A DNA stretch of 39,714 bases from Pseudomonas sp. UBA5706 (GTDB lineage Bacteria; Pseudomonadota; Gammaproteobacteria; Pseudomonadales; Pseudomonadaceae), in the NCBI RefSeq assembly GCF_002419965.1, contig NZ_DIHC01000037.1:1-39714 (forward strand), in the 5' to 3' direction. Positions 1-7,965 of this stretch are shown here, piece after piece (the stretch's first letter is position 1; each line of letters begins with the position of its first letter). The notes below the pieces were generated by a model. The model was not told where the DNA came from. It did no database searches and saw only the letters and a program-made list of their open reading frames with translations. A program made the translations under genes and the position numbers.

Positions 1-19
1 AGGGGCGTCAAGCACTTAT

Positions 20-640
20 TTAAACTTTTGTTGCATTCCCTATCCTTTTGCCCGCTCGGCGCGGGATTCGCCGGCTTATCACAGGGATTCGCAGAATTAA
101 CAGCAACGCGCCAATCCCCGCGTATATAGCCCACTCCTTAAGATCGGCTCTGACGATCCATAAGAAATGCAGCAGCCCAAGGCCCAAGATCACATAGCTC
201 AGGCGATGCAGCTTTTTCCACCGCGAACCCAGACGGCGCTGGCTAAACCGATTGGACGTTACCGCCAACGCTAGCAAACAGAGGAACGCGACGCTGCCGA
301 CAATGATGTAGGGCCGTTTGACCAGCTCGACACCTAACTGCGCCCAGTCAAACCCAAGAATAAAGAACCCATATCCCAGCATGTGCAACGACGCATAAGC
401 AAAACACCAAAGCCCCAATTGGCGACGAACCTGCACCCAGCCCGCCCAACCAGTGACCCGGTGCAGCGGCGTCATCGCCAAGGTGATCAACAAAAGCACC
501 AGCGTGCCCAGACCGAAACGGTCAACCAGCACTTTGCCGGGATCAGGCCCAAGATCGAGAACCCAGGCTTGATGCAACCAAATCACCGGCACAGCACACA
601 CAGCAATGAATACGGCCAGGCGCCAAAGCACATAACGCAT
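20..640 (-). CDS. msrQ: MsrQ, heme b membrane subunit of the periplasmic Met-sulfoxide reductase
   Basis: The 206-aa protein is almost entirely hydrophobic with about six membrane segments, and has conserved histidines in contexts such as MTPLHRVTG, YASLHMLGY and KKLHRLSYV that fit heme ligands. In this family MsrQ passes electrons from the inner membrane to the molybdoenzyme MsrP, which repairs oxidised methionines in periplasmic proteins. The ATG chosen at 640 overlaps the msrP stop by one base (TGATG), so the two genes are probably translationally coupled. The open frame runs on upstream, but only inside msrP. Length is normal for the family. The C-terminal tail is basic (RRIPRRAGKR), as expected for a cytoplasmic end. 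Confidence 0.95.
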   Translation of the reverse strand: MRYVLWRLAVFIAVCAVPVIWLHQAWVLDLGPDPGKVLVDRFGLGTLVLLLITLAMTPLHRVTGWAGWVQVRRQLGLWCFAYASLHMLGYGFFILGFDWAQLGVELVKRPYIIVGSVAFLCLLALAVTSNRFSQRRLGSRWKKLHRLSYVILGLGLLHFLWIVRADLKEWAIYAGIGALLLILRIPVISRRIPRRAGKRIGNATKV

Positions 641-1653
641 CAATAGTTCTTCCGCAGATCCATACCTGCATAGAGAGAAGCGACCTGCTCCCCATACCCA
701 TTGAACATTTCCGTTGGCCGGATATTGGGACTGAACAATCCACTCGGCAATCGACGCTCCCGAGCCTGAGTCCAACGAGGATGGTCGACAGTAGGGTTAA
801 CGTTGGCATAGAAGCCATATTCATTGGCAGCGATGCTTTGCCATGTCGTCTTCGGCTGCTCGCTGACCAGACTGATGCGCACAATCGACTTCACACTCTT
901 GAACCCGTACTTCCAAGGGACAACCAGCCGCAAAGGCGCGCCGTTCTGGTTAGGTAGCTCGCGGCCGTACATGCCCACTGCCAGGATCGCCAAAGGATTC
1001 ATCGCCTCATCCAGCCGCAGGCCTTCAACATAAGGCCAATCGATCAGCGCAAAACCAGAGCGTTGCCCTGGCATCGTCTTTGGATCTTGCAACGTTTCGA
1101 ATCGAATGTATTTGGCATTTGCAGTCGGCTCGACCTGCTTGAGCAACTCAGAGATCGGGAAGCCCATCCACGGGATTACCATCGACCACGCTTCAACACA
1201 GCGCAAACGGTAGATCCGCTCCTCCAGTTGATAGGGTTTCATAAAGTCTTCGAGTGCGTAACGGCCGGGCTTGCCGACCTCCCCATCGATGACAACGGTC
1301 CAAGGCTCGGTTTTCAGCGATCCTGCGTTCTGCGCCGGATCACCTTTATCAGTGCCGAACTCGTAGAAGTTGTTGTAGTGGGTCGCGTCCTTGAAAGGCG
1401 TTATGGCTTCACCCTGGACGGTCACTGCCCCCCACTCGGTCGAAGGAAGCTTTTCTTTGAACCAGGCAGGCGCATTCCCAGCCTCTACCCCGTCATAGTG
1501 CGAAGGATCGGCGGCTCGCGCCCAGACGGGCAGAGCACTTAGGGCGACTCCTGCCAGAGACGCGCCTAAAAGGGATCGGCGTGAGAGGTAAATGGCTTCA
1601 GGCGTGACATCCGACTCATTGCAGGCGGATGCGGCTGGAATCTTGATGAGCAT
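640..1653 (-). CDS. msrP: MsrP, periplasmic molybdopterin protein-methionine-S-oxide reductase
   Basis: This 337-aa catalytic subunit reduces methionine sulfoxide in periplasmic proteins using Mo-molybdopterin. A twin-arginine export signal is visible (SRRSLLGASLAG, Arg25-Arg26) ending near the AWARA-like site at about residue 47. The sulfite-oxidase-type fold follows, with the candidate Mo-ligand cysteine at Cys152 (YRLRCVEAWSM). The start at 1653 is preferred over the longer frame to 1683 because GGAG lies about 8 bases upstream and the protein then begins like its relatives. msrQ follows with a one-base overlap. An 11-bp perfect inverted repeat covers the ribosome-binding site (separate entry). 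Confidence 0.95.
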   Translation of the reverse strand: MLIKIPAASACNESDVTPEAIYLSRRSLLGASLAGVALSALPVWARAADPSHYDGVEAGNAPAWFKEKLPSTEWGAVTVQGEAITPFKDATHYNNFYEFGTDKGDPAQNAGSLKTEPWTVVIDGEVGKPGRYALEDFMKPYQLEERIYRLRCVEAWSMVIPWMGFPISELLKQVEPTANAKYIRFETLQDPKTMPGQRSGFALIDWPYVEGLRLDEAMNPLAILAVGMYGRELPNQNGAPLRLVVPWKYGFKSVKSIVRISLVSEQPKTTWQSIAANEYGFYANVNPTVDHPRWTQARERRLPSGLFSPNIRPTEMFNGYGEQVASLYAGMDLRKNY

Positions 1654-1657
1654 GGTC

Positions 1658-1700
1658 ACTCCACAGTCGGCAGATGGATGCACCTTATAGACTGTGGAGT
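1658..1700 (-). promoter_or_regulatory. 11-bp perfect inverted repeat over the msrP RBS and -10-like box
   Basis: The arms ACTCCACAGTC (1658-1668) and GACTGTGGAGT (1690-1700) are exact reverse complements separated by 21 bases. On the msrP strand the promoter-proximal arm contains the GGAG ribosome-binding site, and the spacer contains a TATAAG-like -10 element. There is no T-run after it, so it is not an ordinary terminator for pssA. It could be a DNA operator (arm centres 32 bp apart, about three helical turns) or, if transcription starts upstream, an RNA hairpin hiding the RBS. The repeat is seen; its role is inferred. Confidence 0.6.
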
Positions 1701-1724
1701 ATGGGGGGAAATGAATCTCTGGGA

Positions 1725-2573
1725 CTATTTGTGACGACGAAGTCGCAACAGATACTGCACAGGGCCCGACGCGGCGTAGCCAAGGAAGATCAGCAACAGG
1801 ATGCGCGGCGGATCGCTGAACACCACAGCGAACACCAGCACGACTGCCAGAATGGCAACGAAAGGAACACGCCCCTTCAGGTCGAGCTCCTTGAAGCTGT
1901 TGTACTTGATGTTACTGACCATCAACATCCCTGCTGCCGCCACCAGCAACGCCACCAGAAACGAAAGCTTCGAGCCCTGAATACCATAGTCGCTGAACGC
2001 CCAGACTGTACCGGCGACAACACCCGCCGCCGCCGGACTGGCCAGCCCGATGAAGTAACGCTTGTCAGCCTTGCCTACCTGGGTGTTGAAGCGCGCCAGA
2101 CGCAGCGCCGCGCCAGCGACATATATGAACGCGACCATCCAGCCCACCTTGCCCATGTCACCCAGCGCCCAGCCAAACGCCAACAGAGCAGGAGCCACAC
2201 CAAACGCAACCATGTCCGACAGGGAGTCGTACTCGGCGCCGAACGCGCTTTGTGTGTTGGTCATGCGCGCAACCCGACCATCGAGGCCATCGAGCACCAT
2301 TGCGACGAAAATAGCGATGGCGGCAAAGGCGAAATACTTGCTCGCACTCACCTGGTCGCCGGCACTCAAGGCGCTCTGAGCACTCATGGCGCTGATGATG
2401 GCGTAGAAACCGGCGAACAGATTTGCCGTAGTGAACAGGTTAGGCAACAGATAGATGCCGCGATGGCGGACCTGGCGCCCTTCGGCGTCGTGCCCCTCTT
2501 CAATATGCTCATCGATCGGTAGCAGGCTTTCGGCGTCAGAAGCCGTGTTTGGCTCTTCGGGACGTTCGCTCAT
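1725..2573 (-). CDS. pssA: CDP-diacylglycerol--serine O-phosphatidyltransferase
   Basis: This 282-aa enzyme joins CDP-diacylglycerol and serine to make phosphatidylserine, the precursor of phosphatidylethanolamine, at the inner membrane. The CDP-alcohol phosphatidyltransferase signature DG..DGR.AR........G..YDSLSD lies at about residues 95-120, followed by several membrane helices. The acidic N-terminal 40 residues precede the first helix. ATG 2573 is chosen because it matches the usual N-terminus; an AAGG lies rather far upstream (about 13 bases). It is the membrane-embedded type, not the soluble E. coli type. It sits downstream of ilvC but is separated from it by a terminator. Confidence 0.95.
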   Translation of the reverse strand: MSERPEEPNTASDAESLLPIDEHIEEGHDAEGRQVRHRGIYLLPNLFTTANLFAGFYAIISAMSAQSALSAGDQVSASKYFAFAAIAIFVAMVLDGLDGRVARMTNTQSAFGAEYDSLSDMVAFGVAPALLAFGWALGDMGKVGWMVAFIYVAGAALRLARFNTQVGKADKRYFIGLASPAAAGVVAGTVWAFSDYGIQGSKLSFLVALLVAAAGMLMVSNIKYNSFKELDLKGRVPFVAILAVVLVFAVVFSDPPRILLLIFLGYAASGPVQYLLRLRRHK

Positions 2574-2668
2574 GGACAATACCTTGCAGCTATGAATTTT
2601 CGACAAATGCTCGCGGCGACGTGGCGCCGGCAAACGATGCAGCTTTATACCAGATGAACCCCTATAAC

Positions 2669-2701
2669 AAAAAAACGCGACCCGAAGGCCGCGCTTTTTT
2701 T
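2669..2701 (-). terminator. Rho-independent terminator after ilvC
   Basis: Stem CGCGACC (2676-2682) pairs with GGCCGCG (2687-2693), one mismatch, around a CGAA loop, with an A-run on one side and a T-run on the other. It can therefore work in either direction. On the minus strand it ends the ilvIHC transcript before pssA. Confidence 0.85.
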
Positions 2702-2727
2702 GCTGCAGGAACCAGATTCAGAAGATC

Positions 2728-3744
2728 TTAGTTCTTGGTTTGGTCCACGATTTTGTTCTTCGCGATCCAAGGCATCATCGAACGCAGTTGCTCGCCGATG
2801 ATTTCGATGCCGTGAGCCTTGTTGTTACGACGCTTGGCGGTCATCGAGGCATAGTTGCTAGCGCCTTCAGCGATGAACATCTTGGCATATTCGCCGTCCT
2901 GGATACGCTTGAGAGCGTTGCGCATGGCCTGACGGGACTCAGCGTTGATGACTTCAGGGCCGGTCACGTACTCGCCATATTCGGCGTTGTTGGAAATCGA
3001 GTAGTTCATGTTGGCGATACCGCCTTCGTACATGAGGTCAACGATCAGTTTCAGCTCGTGCAGGCACTCGAAGTAGGCCATTTCCGGCGCGTAGCCAGCT
3101 TCAACCAGGGTTTCGAAACCGGCTTTGACCAACTCGACGGTACCGCCGCACAGTACGGCTTGCTCGCCGAACAGGTCGGTTTCGGTTTCGTCCTTGAAGG
3201 TGGTCTCGATGATGCCGGTGCGACCGCCGCCAACGCCCGAAGCGTAGGACAGAGCAACATTCTTGGCGTTGCCGGAAGCGTCCTGGTAGATGGCGATCAG
3301 GTCAGGGATACCGCCGCCTTTGACGAATTCGGTACGTACAGTGTGACCTGGCGCTTTTGGCGCGATCATGATCACGTCCAGGTCCGCACGAGGCACGACT
3401 TGGTTGTAGTGGATTGCGAAACCGTGGGAGAAGGCCAGGGTGGCGCCTTTCTTGATGTTCGGCTCGATTTCGTTCTTGTACAGCTGTGCCTGGAATTCGT
3501 CAGGGGTCAGGATCATGACCAGGTCGGCAGCGGCAACGGCGGAAGCAACGTCGGTCACTTTCAGGCCATGGGCCTCAGCCTTGGCGACAGTGGCCGAGCC
3601 TTTACGCAGGCCAACGGTGACATCAACGCCGGAATCTTTCAGGTTGCACGCTTGAGCGTGGCCCTGGGAGCCGTAACCGATGATGGCAACTTTCTTGCCC
3701 TGGATAATGGAAAGGTCGCAGTCTTTGTCGTAATAAACTTTCAT
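2728..3744 (-). CDS. ilvC: Ketol-acid reductoisomerase (class I)
   Basis: The 338-aa protein is the short class I form. It isomerises and reduces acetolactate or acetohydroxybutyrate with NADPH and Mg2+, the second step in valine, leucine and isoleucine synthesis. The Rossmann motif GYGSQGHAQ appears near residue 24, and the acidic metal-binding motifs are present (for example DLFGEQ and E..E..HELK). The start has a strong RBS (AGGGGAA). It is the last gene of ilvI-ilvH-ilvC, with 50 bases after ilvH and a terminator behind it. Confidence 0.98.
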   Translation of the reverse strand: MKVYYDKDCDLSIIQGKKVAIIGYGSQGHAQACNLKDSGVDVTVGLRKGSATVAKAEAHGLKVTDVASAVAAADLVMILTPDEFQAQLYKNEIEPNIKKGATLAFSHGFAIHYNQVVPRADLDVIMIAPKAPGHTVRTEFVKGGGIPDLIAIYQDASGNAKNVALSYASGVGGGRTGIIETTFKDETETDLFGEQAVLCGGTVELVKAGFETLVEAGYAPEMAYFECLHELKLIVDLMYEGGIANMNYSISNNAEYGEYVTGPEVINAESRQAMRNALKRIQDGEYAKMFIAEGASNYASMTAKRRNNKAHGIEIIGEQLRSMMPWIAKNKIVDQTKN

Positions 3745-3794
3745 GAAATTCCCCTGTTATCTTGGCCGTTCGGGCCATTCGCTAAATGTATGGG

Positions 3795-4286
3795 TCAGAT
3801 GCTCAGCACTTTGTCGCCGCGGGCAATGCCCGTAACGCCGCTGCGTACGGTTTCCAGGATGGCGGTGGTGCCGATGGCCTGAATAAAGCTATCCAGTTTG
3901 TCGCTCGTTCCTGTCAGTTGCACGGTGTAGACACTGCTGGTCACATCAACGATCTGGCCGCGGAAGATGTCCGTGGTGCGCTTGATTTCGGCACGCTGGG
4001 CGCCGGTGGCCTTGACCTTTATCAGCATCAGCTCGCGCTCGATGTGGGCGCTTTCCGACAGATCGACCAGCTTGACCACTTCGACCAGCTTATTGAGGTT
4101 CTTGGTGATCTGCTCGATCACCTCATCATGCCCGACGGTGGTCAGTGTCAGGCGTGACAGGGTCGGGTCTTCGGTCGGCGCCACCGTCAGGCTTTCGATG
4201 TTGTAGTTGCGCTGCGAAAACAGGCCGACAACGCGGGACAATGCGCCCGGTTCGTTTTCCAGCAAAAGCGAAATGATATGCCGCAT
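3795..4286 (-). CDS. ilvH: Acetolactate synthase small (regulatory) subunit
   Basis: This 163-aa regulatory subunit of acetohydroxyacid synthase has an N-terminal ACT domain (HIISLLLENEPGALSR...) that binds valine for feedback inhibition, and a second ACT-like half. ATG 4286 is preferred over the longer frame because the protein then starts MRHIISLL as in relatives. It begins two bases after the ilvI stop, a tight coupling that suits a fixed subunit ratio. Confidence 0.97.
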   Translation of the reverse strand: MRHIISLLLENEPGALSRVVGLFSQRNYNIESLTVAPTEDPTLSRLTLTTVGHDEVIEQITKNLNKLVEVVKLVDLSESAHIERELMLIKVKATGAQRAEIKRTTDIFRGQIVDVTSSVYTVQLTGTSDKLDSFIQAIGTTAILETVRSGVTGIARGDKVLSI

Positions 4287-4288
4287 GA

Positions 4289-6013
4289 TTAAGTCCGCTC
4301 CGTCTTGCTCAGCCACATATCGCGCATCGAGCCGTCTCTGATCTGCATCGGATAGACGTGCTCGCCCACATCGACCTGGATATCGAGGAACACCAGGCGA
4401 TCCGTCATGGCGAACGCTTCTTCCATTTTCGGCTTCAAATCCTTCAGGTCGGTGATTTTCATACCGACATGACCGTAGGCTTCCACCAGCTTCACGAAGT
4501 CAGGCAGCGACTCCATGTAGGAGTGCGAGTGACGGCCGCTGTAGCTCATGTCCTGCCACTGACGGACCATGCCGAGCACGCCGTTGTTGAGCAGGATGAT
4601 CTTTACCGGAAGGTTGTATTGCAGGCAGGTCGACAGTTCCTGAATGTTCATCTGGATACTGCCCTCGCCGGTCACGCAGGCGACCTGAGCGTCGGGGAAG
4701 CTGAGCGCAACCCCCATGGCGGCTGGAAGACCAAAGCCCATGGTGCCCAGACCGCCTGAATTGATCCAACGATTCGGCTTGTTGAAGCGATAGTATTGCG
4801 CCGCGAACATCTGGTGCTGACCCACATCGGAGGAAACGTAGGCGTCGCCTTTGGTGACTTCGCACAGCGTCTCGATCACGGTTTGCGGCTTGATCATGCT
4901 GCCGTCGCCACGGTTGTACGGGAACAGATCGCCGTCACCGCGCCATTCCTCGATCTGCTTCCACCAGGTCGTCACCGAATCCTTGTTGGGAGCCTCGCCG
5001 ATTTCCTTAAGGGTAGCGACCATCTCGGTCAACACGCTCTCCACCGGCCCTACGATGGGCACGTCAGCCTTGATGGTTTTGGAGATCGAAGCAGGGTCGA
5101 TGTCGATATGGATGATCTTTGCGCCCGGACAGAACCGCGACGGGCCGTTGATGACGCGGTCATCGAAACGTGCGCCAACAGCCAGGATCACATCGGCATG
5201 ATGCATTGCCAGGTTCGCGGTGTAGCTGCCGTGCATGCCGAGCATGCCGACGAACTGGCGATCCGTGCCCGGATAGGCGCCCAGGCCCATCAGGGTGTTG
5301 GTAACCGGCGTATTCAGCAGTTGAGCCAGCTCAGTCAGTGGCGCCGAACCGTTGCCCATGATTACGCCGCCACCGGCGTAAATGATCGGGCGCTTGGCTG
5401 CCACGAGCATTTCCACTGCCTTGCGGATCTGCCCGGAATGGCCGCGCACAGCCGGACTGTATGATCGCAACTTGGCTTTTTTCGGAAAAACGTATTCGAA
5501 CTTCTCGGCCGGGTTGGTCATGTCCTTCGGAATATCGACCACCACAGGACCAGGCCGACCGGACTGCGCCAGGTAGAAAGCCTTTTTCAGCACTTCCGGA
5601 ATTTCCGACGGATGCTTGATCATGAAGCTGTGCTTCACGATCGGGCGGGAGATACCGATCATGTCGGTCTCCTGAAACGCGTCGGTGCCAACCATGGTGC
5701 TTGCGACCTGACCTGACAGAACGACCATTGGAATGGAGTCCATGTAGGCAGTGGCGATACCGGTGATGGCGTTGGTAGCGCCTGGACCGGAAGTCACCAG
5801 CACCACACCAGCCTTGCCGGTGGCGCGGGCATAACCATCGGCCATGTGAGTGGCAGCCTGTTCGTGACGAACGAGGATATGGCTCACAGCCGGTTCTTTG
5901 AACAGCGCGTCGTAAATATGCAGGAGGGCACCGCCGGGGTACCCATAGATATGCTCAACGCCTTCGTCACGCAAAAAGCGGACGACCATTTCAGCGCCAG
6001 ATAAAAGCTCCAC
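4289..6013 (-). CDS. ilvI: Acetolactate synthase large (catalytic) subunit
   Basis: This 574-aa thiamine-diphosphate enzyme condenses two pyruvates, or pyruvate plus 2-ketobutyrate. It shows the N-terminal ThDP domain (YGYPGGA, VRHEQAATHMADGYAR), the central FAD domain and the C-terminal ThDP/Mg motif GEGSIQMNIQELSTC...NN. I place the start at the GTG at 6013 (product MELLSGAEM...), not at the GTG at 6022. The sequence AGAGGTG, which includes the upstream GTG, makes a good RBS at the right distance from 6013, and MELLSGAEM is the usual Pseudomonas N-terminus. It leads the ilvIHC operon behind a long leader region. Confidence 0.96.
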   Translation of the reverse strand: MELLSGAEMVVRFLRDEGVEHIYGYPGGALLHIYDALFKEPAVSHILVRHEQAATHMADGYARATGKAGVVLVTSGPGATNAITGIATAYMDSIPMVVLSGQVASTMVGTDAFQETDMIGISRPIVKHSFMIKHPSEIPEVLKKAFYLAQSGRPGPVVVDIPKDMTNPAEKFEYVFPKKAKLRSYSPAVRGHSGQIRKAVEMLVAAKRPIIYAGGGVIMGNGSAPLTELAQLLNTPVTNTLMGLGAYPGTDRQFVGMLGMHGSYTANLAMHHADVILAVGARFDDRVINGPSRFCPGAKIIHIDIDPASISKTIKADVPIVGPVESVLTEMVATLKEIGEAPNKDSVTTWWKQIEEWRGDGDLFPYNRGDGSMIKPQTVIETLCEVTKGDAYVSSDVGQHQMFAAQYYRFNKPNRWINSGGLGTMGFGLPAAMGVALSFPDAQVACVTGEGSIQMNIQELSTCLQYNLPVKIILLNNGVLGMVRQWQDMSYSGRHSHSYMESLPDFVKLVEAYGHVGMKITDLKDLKPKMEEAFAMTDRLVFLDIQVDVGEHVYPMQIRDGSMRDMWLSKTERT

Positions 6014-6424
6014 GTTGTTCACCTCTAAAACGCCAGAATACCGTCCACGTTAACGAGAAGACGGGTCTTAATAGGTTTACTGCCAGCAGAGCATGAGCGA
6101 CGGTGGTCGCCGACTACGTCAGCACTGACTGAGCAAGTATTGGGAGCTCCCCTAAGTGTTTCGGGGTCATCCCACCCAGCGCGAGGTAACGCGTTGCGGG
6201 TGTAACAGGTCGGCGCGGATGTGCGCCTCATGATCTACCGAGACGGTCTGCTTCTGGCAGTCCCTCTACAGCGAACTTTGGATTGTTCTGATTCGCCCCT
6301 CGCAAGTCAAGTCATCGATGCGCTTTCTTCACCCACAGGACATGAAAAATCCCCGAGTGAGGTCGTTGATGCACGCTTGTGGTAGCGTTTCATCCAGACA
6401 GTACCCGACGTTAAGGAAGCAGTA
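6014..6424. other. Divergent intergenic region, ilvI leader / DUF4124 promoter
   Basis: These 411 bp separate ilvI from the DUF4124 gene. On the minus strand a 68-codon frame (6231 to 6025) stops inside the ilvI RBS; its last 14 residues (KTRLLVNVDGILAF) hold seven Leu/Val/Ile, but there is no long run of such codons. A short CCCC/GGGG stem lies near 6155-6170. I see no convincing intrinsic terminator, so classical attenuation is not shown. No other gene is recognised. Confidence 0.5.
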
Positions 6425-6856
6425 ATGCGCTGGAAGATTCTCGCCGCCGCGGTGACGCTGGCAATAGGTGTCGCTACTGCCCAGGCGGCCCAGATCTATA
6501 AATGGATCGATGCCCAGGGCGTCACCCATTTTGACGCCCAGCCGCCGGTTGGTCAGTCCGCTCAGCAGCTCGACACGCGCAAGCCGGTAGCCCCACCCCC
6601 TCTTGTGCCTGCACCCGGGCGAACCGAATCCTCGCAAGAGCAACAGGCCGTCGATGCAAAAGTGAAGAAACAGGTGGCAGCCCAGGAAGCCAAACGCAAG
6701 GAGTATTGCGCGACTCAACGCACCAACCTTGCGCAGCTACAGAATAACCCGCGCGTACGCGAGGAAGTGGATGGGGAATTCAGACGTTTTACTGAAGAAG
6801 AGCGCCAGGCACGCATCGCCGAGGTCAAGAAAACCCTCGACGATACTTGCAACTGA
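6425..6856 (+). CDS. Secreted DUF4124 domain protein
   Basis: The 143-aa protein starts with a signal peptide (MRWKILAAAVTLAIGVATAQA). Directly after it comes the short DUF4124 motif (QIYKWIDAQGVTHFDAQPP), found at the N-terminus of many small periplasmic proteins of Gammaproteobacteria. A proline-rich linker (about residues 50-68) leads to a charged, probably helical C-terminus with two cysteines (in KEYCATQ and DDTCN) that could form a disulfide. The biochemical function is unknown. It is transcribed away from ilvI and converges with the YqcC-like gene three bases downstream. Confidence 0.9.
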   Translation: MRWKILAAAVTLAIGVATAQAAQIYKWIDAQGVTHFDAQPPVGQSAQQLDTRKPVAPPPLVPAPGRTESSQEQQAVDAKVKKQVAAQEAKRKEYCATQRTNLAQLQNNPRVREEVDGEFRRFTEEERQARIAEVKKTLDDTCN

Positions 6857-6859
6857 GGG

Positions 6860-7189
6860 TCAGACCGACTCGGTAATCAGACGGTCGAACTGCGCCAACA
6901 ACGCCTGCAGTGTGCGCGTTTCCTTGGCACTGCTGGCGTAGACCATCTGCGCCATTTCGAGGATGCCTGACGCATTGGGCAGCGCCAGATCCTGCTCAAG
7001 GATGGTTTTCATCCGGGGCAGGAAGATCCATTGCAGCCACTGATCGAAATCCAATGTGTCGACGCAGAACGGCTCGCGGCTCGCCAGATCCTGATCGCTG
7101 GGCGGTGTCTCTCGCCACCAGCCCAACGCACGTAGCTCACGCTCGATCAGCAACAACTGATCGGCGATCTTCGGAAAACGTTTATCCAT
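6860..7189 (-). CDS. YqcC family protein (DUF446)
   Basis: This 109-aa soluble protein begins MDKRFPKIADQLLLIERELR and contains the conserved core W.......PF..DTL.F.QWLQWIFLPRM typical of YqcC proteins, whose role is unknown. ATG 7189 is chosen because AGAAGG precedes it and the longer GTG start would lie deeper inside the upstream gene. Its start overlaps the end of the TPR lipoprotein gene by 8 bases, so the two are co-translated. Confidence 0.88.
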   Translation of the reverse strand: MDKRFPKIADQLLLIERELRALGWWRETPPSDQDLASREPFCVDTLDFDQWLQWIFLPRMKTILEQDLALPNASGILEMAQMVYASSAKETRTLQALLAQFDRLITESV

Positions 7190-7949
7190 TGGCCTTCTGC
7201 CGTGCCAGCGCCGCACCTGCGGCGTCACCTTGCTTCTCCCGGGCCTGAGCGATTAGGCCCCATAAGCTGGCCTGCAGACTGGCGCGACCGTTGGCATAGG
7301 TCAGCCCCCTGCGGGCCAGCTGCTCGGCCTGCGAAGCATCGCCCTGGGCCAGACGCACCTGCGCCAGCTTGAACAGAACCTGAGGCTCGCGAGGGGCAAC
7401 GCGCTGCGCTCGCTCCAGGCTCGACGACGCGCCGTTGAGATCACCACTGCTCTGCTGTTGTTGAGCGGTAGTCAACAGCGCCAGCACCGGACCATCGAGT
7501 TGCTCATCAGCCGACAGGCTGCCACTCGACGCTGAAGGAATGCCCGTAGGTGCCGATGAGGGCATGGTGTAGGTATTGCTGGCCGCCGCCGGTGGTGTGT
7601 AGCCGTTGGCCGGTGCCGTGTTGGCAGGGGCCGGATTGACGGCAGACGTATCGATCGGGGCAGTGCTGATCGGCGCCGTGGTCGGCGGCACGAACGTTGA
7701 AATGGGCGCCGCGCTGGCATTGGCACCGCCCGGCACCATGACTGTCACGCCGGAGTCTTCCTGAATCGATCGCGCTTGCGCCGGTGCCTGTGCCGTTGCC
7801 CGTGAGGCACTGTTACGGGTTGCCGTGACGCGCTCGCCGTTGGAAATGCGTGACCCTGCGTCTACCACCGGAATCGCGCTGCGTGTCTGGGTTGCACAAC
7901 CGTTAAGCAAAGCCAGAGCCGTTAGAGCCGGAATCCACCACTTGTTCAC
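7182..7949 (-). CDS. TPR-containing outer-membrane lipoprotein
   Basis: The 255-aa protein has a lipoprotein signal with lipobox LNGC (Cys18), then a long low-complexity Ala/Pro/Thr/Ser linker (about residues 40-150). TPR-like helices follow at the C-terminus (LDGPVLALLTTAQ..., PQVLFKLAQVRLAQGD, LWGLIAQAREKQGD). It starts with GTG at 7949, with AAGGGG eight bases upstream. It follows mrcB by 16 bases on the same strand. The arrangement of a TPR lipoprotein beside PBP1b recalls the outer-membrane activators of class A PBPs (LpoB/LpoP-type), and in Pseudomonas a TPR lipoprotein of this kind (LpoP) is known to activate PBP1b. I infer that role here from position and architecture. Confidence 0.85.
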   Translation of the reverse strand: MNKWWIPALTALALLNGCATQTRSAIPVVDAGSRISNGERVTATRNSASRATAQAPAQARSIQEDSGVTVMVPGGANASAAPISTFVPPTTAPISTAPIDTSAVNPAPANTAPANGYTPPAAASNTYTMPSSAPTGIPSASSGSLSADEQLDGPVLALLTTAQQQQSSGDLNGASSSLERAQRVAPREPQVLFKLAQVRLAQGDASQAEQLARRGLTYANGRASLQASLWGLIAQAREKQGDAAGAALARQKANG

Positions 7950-7965
7950 TTCACATCCCCTTCGC

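Noticed and set aside
1674..2522. Plus-strand frame of 282 codons opposite pssA
   Set aside because: It is antisense to a complete membrane enzyme gene; its product is rich in Arg, His and Gln as expected for a shadow frame.
2740..3882. Plus-strand frame of 380 codons opposite ilvC
   Set aside because: It mirrors the codon structure of ilvC and ilvH on the other strand and shows no protein-family features.
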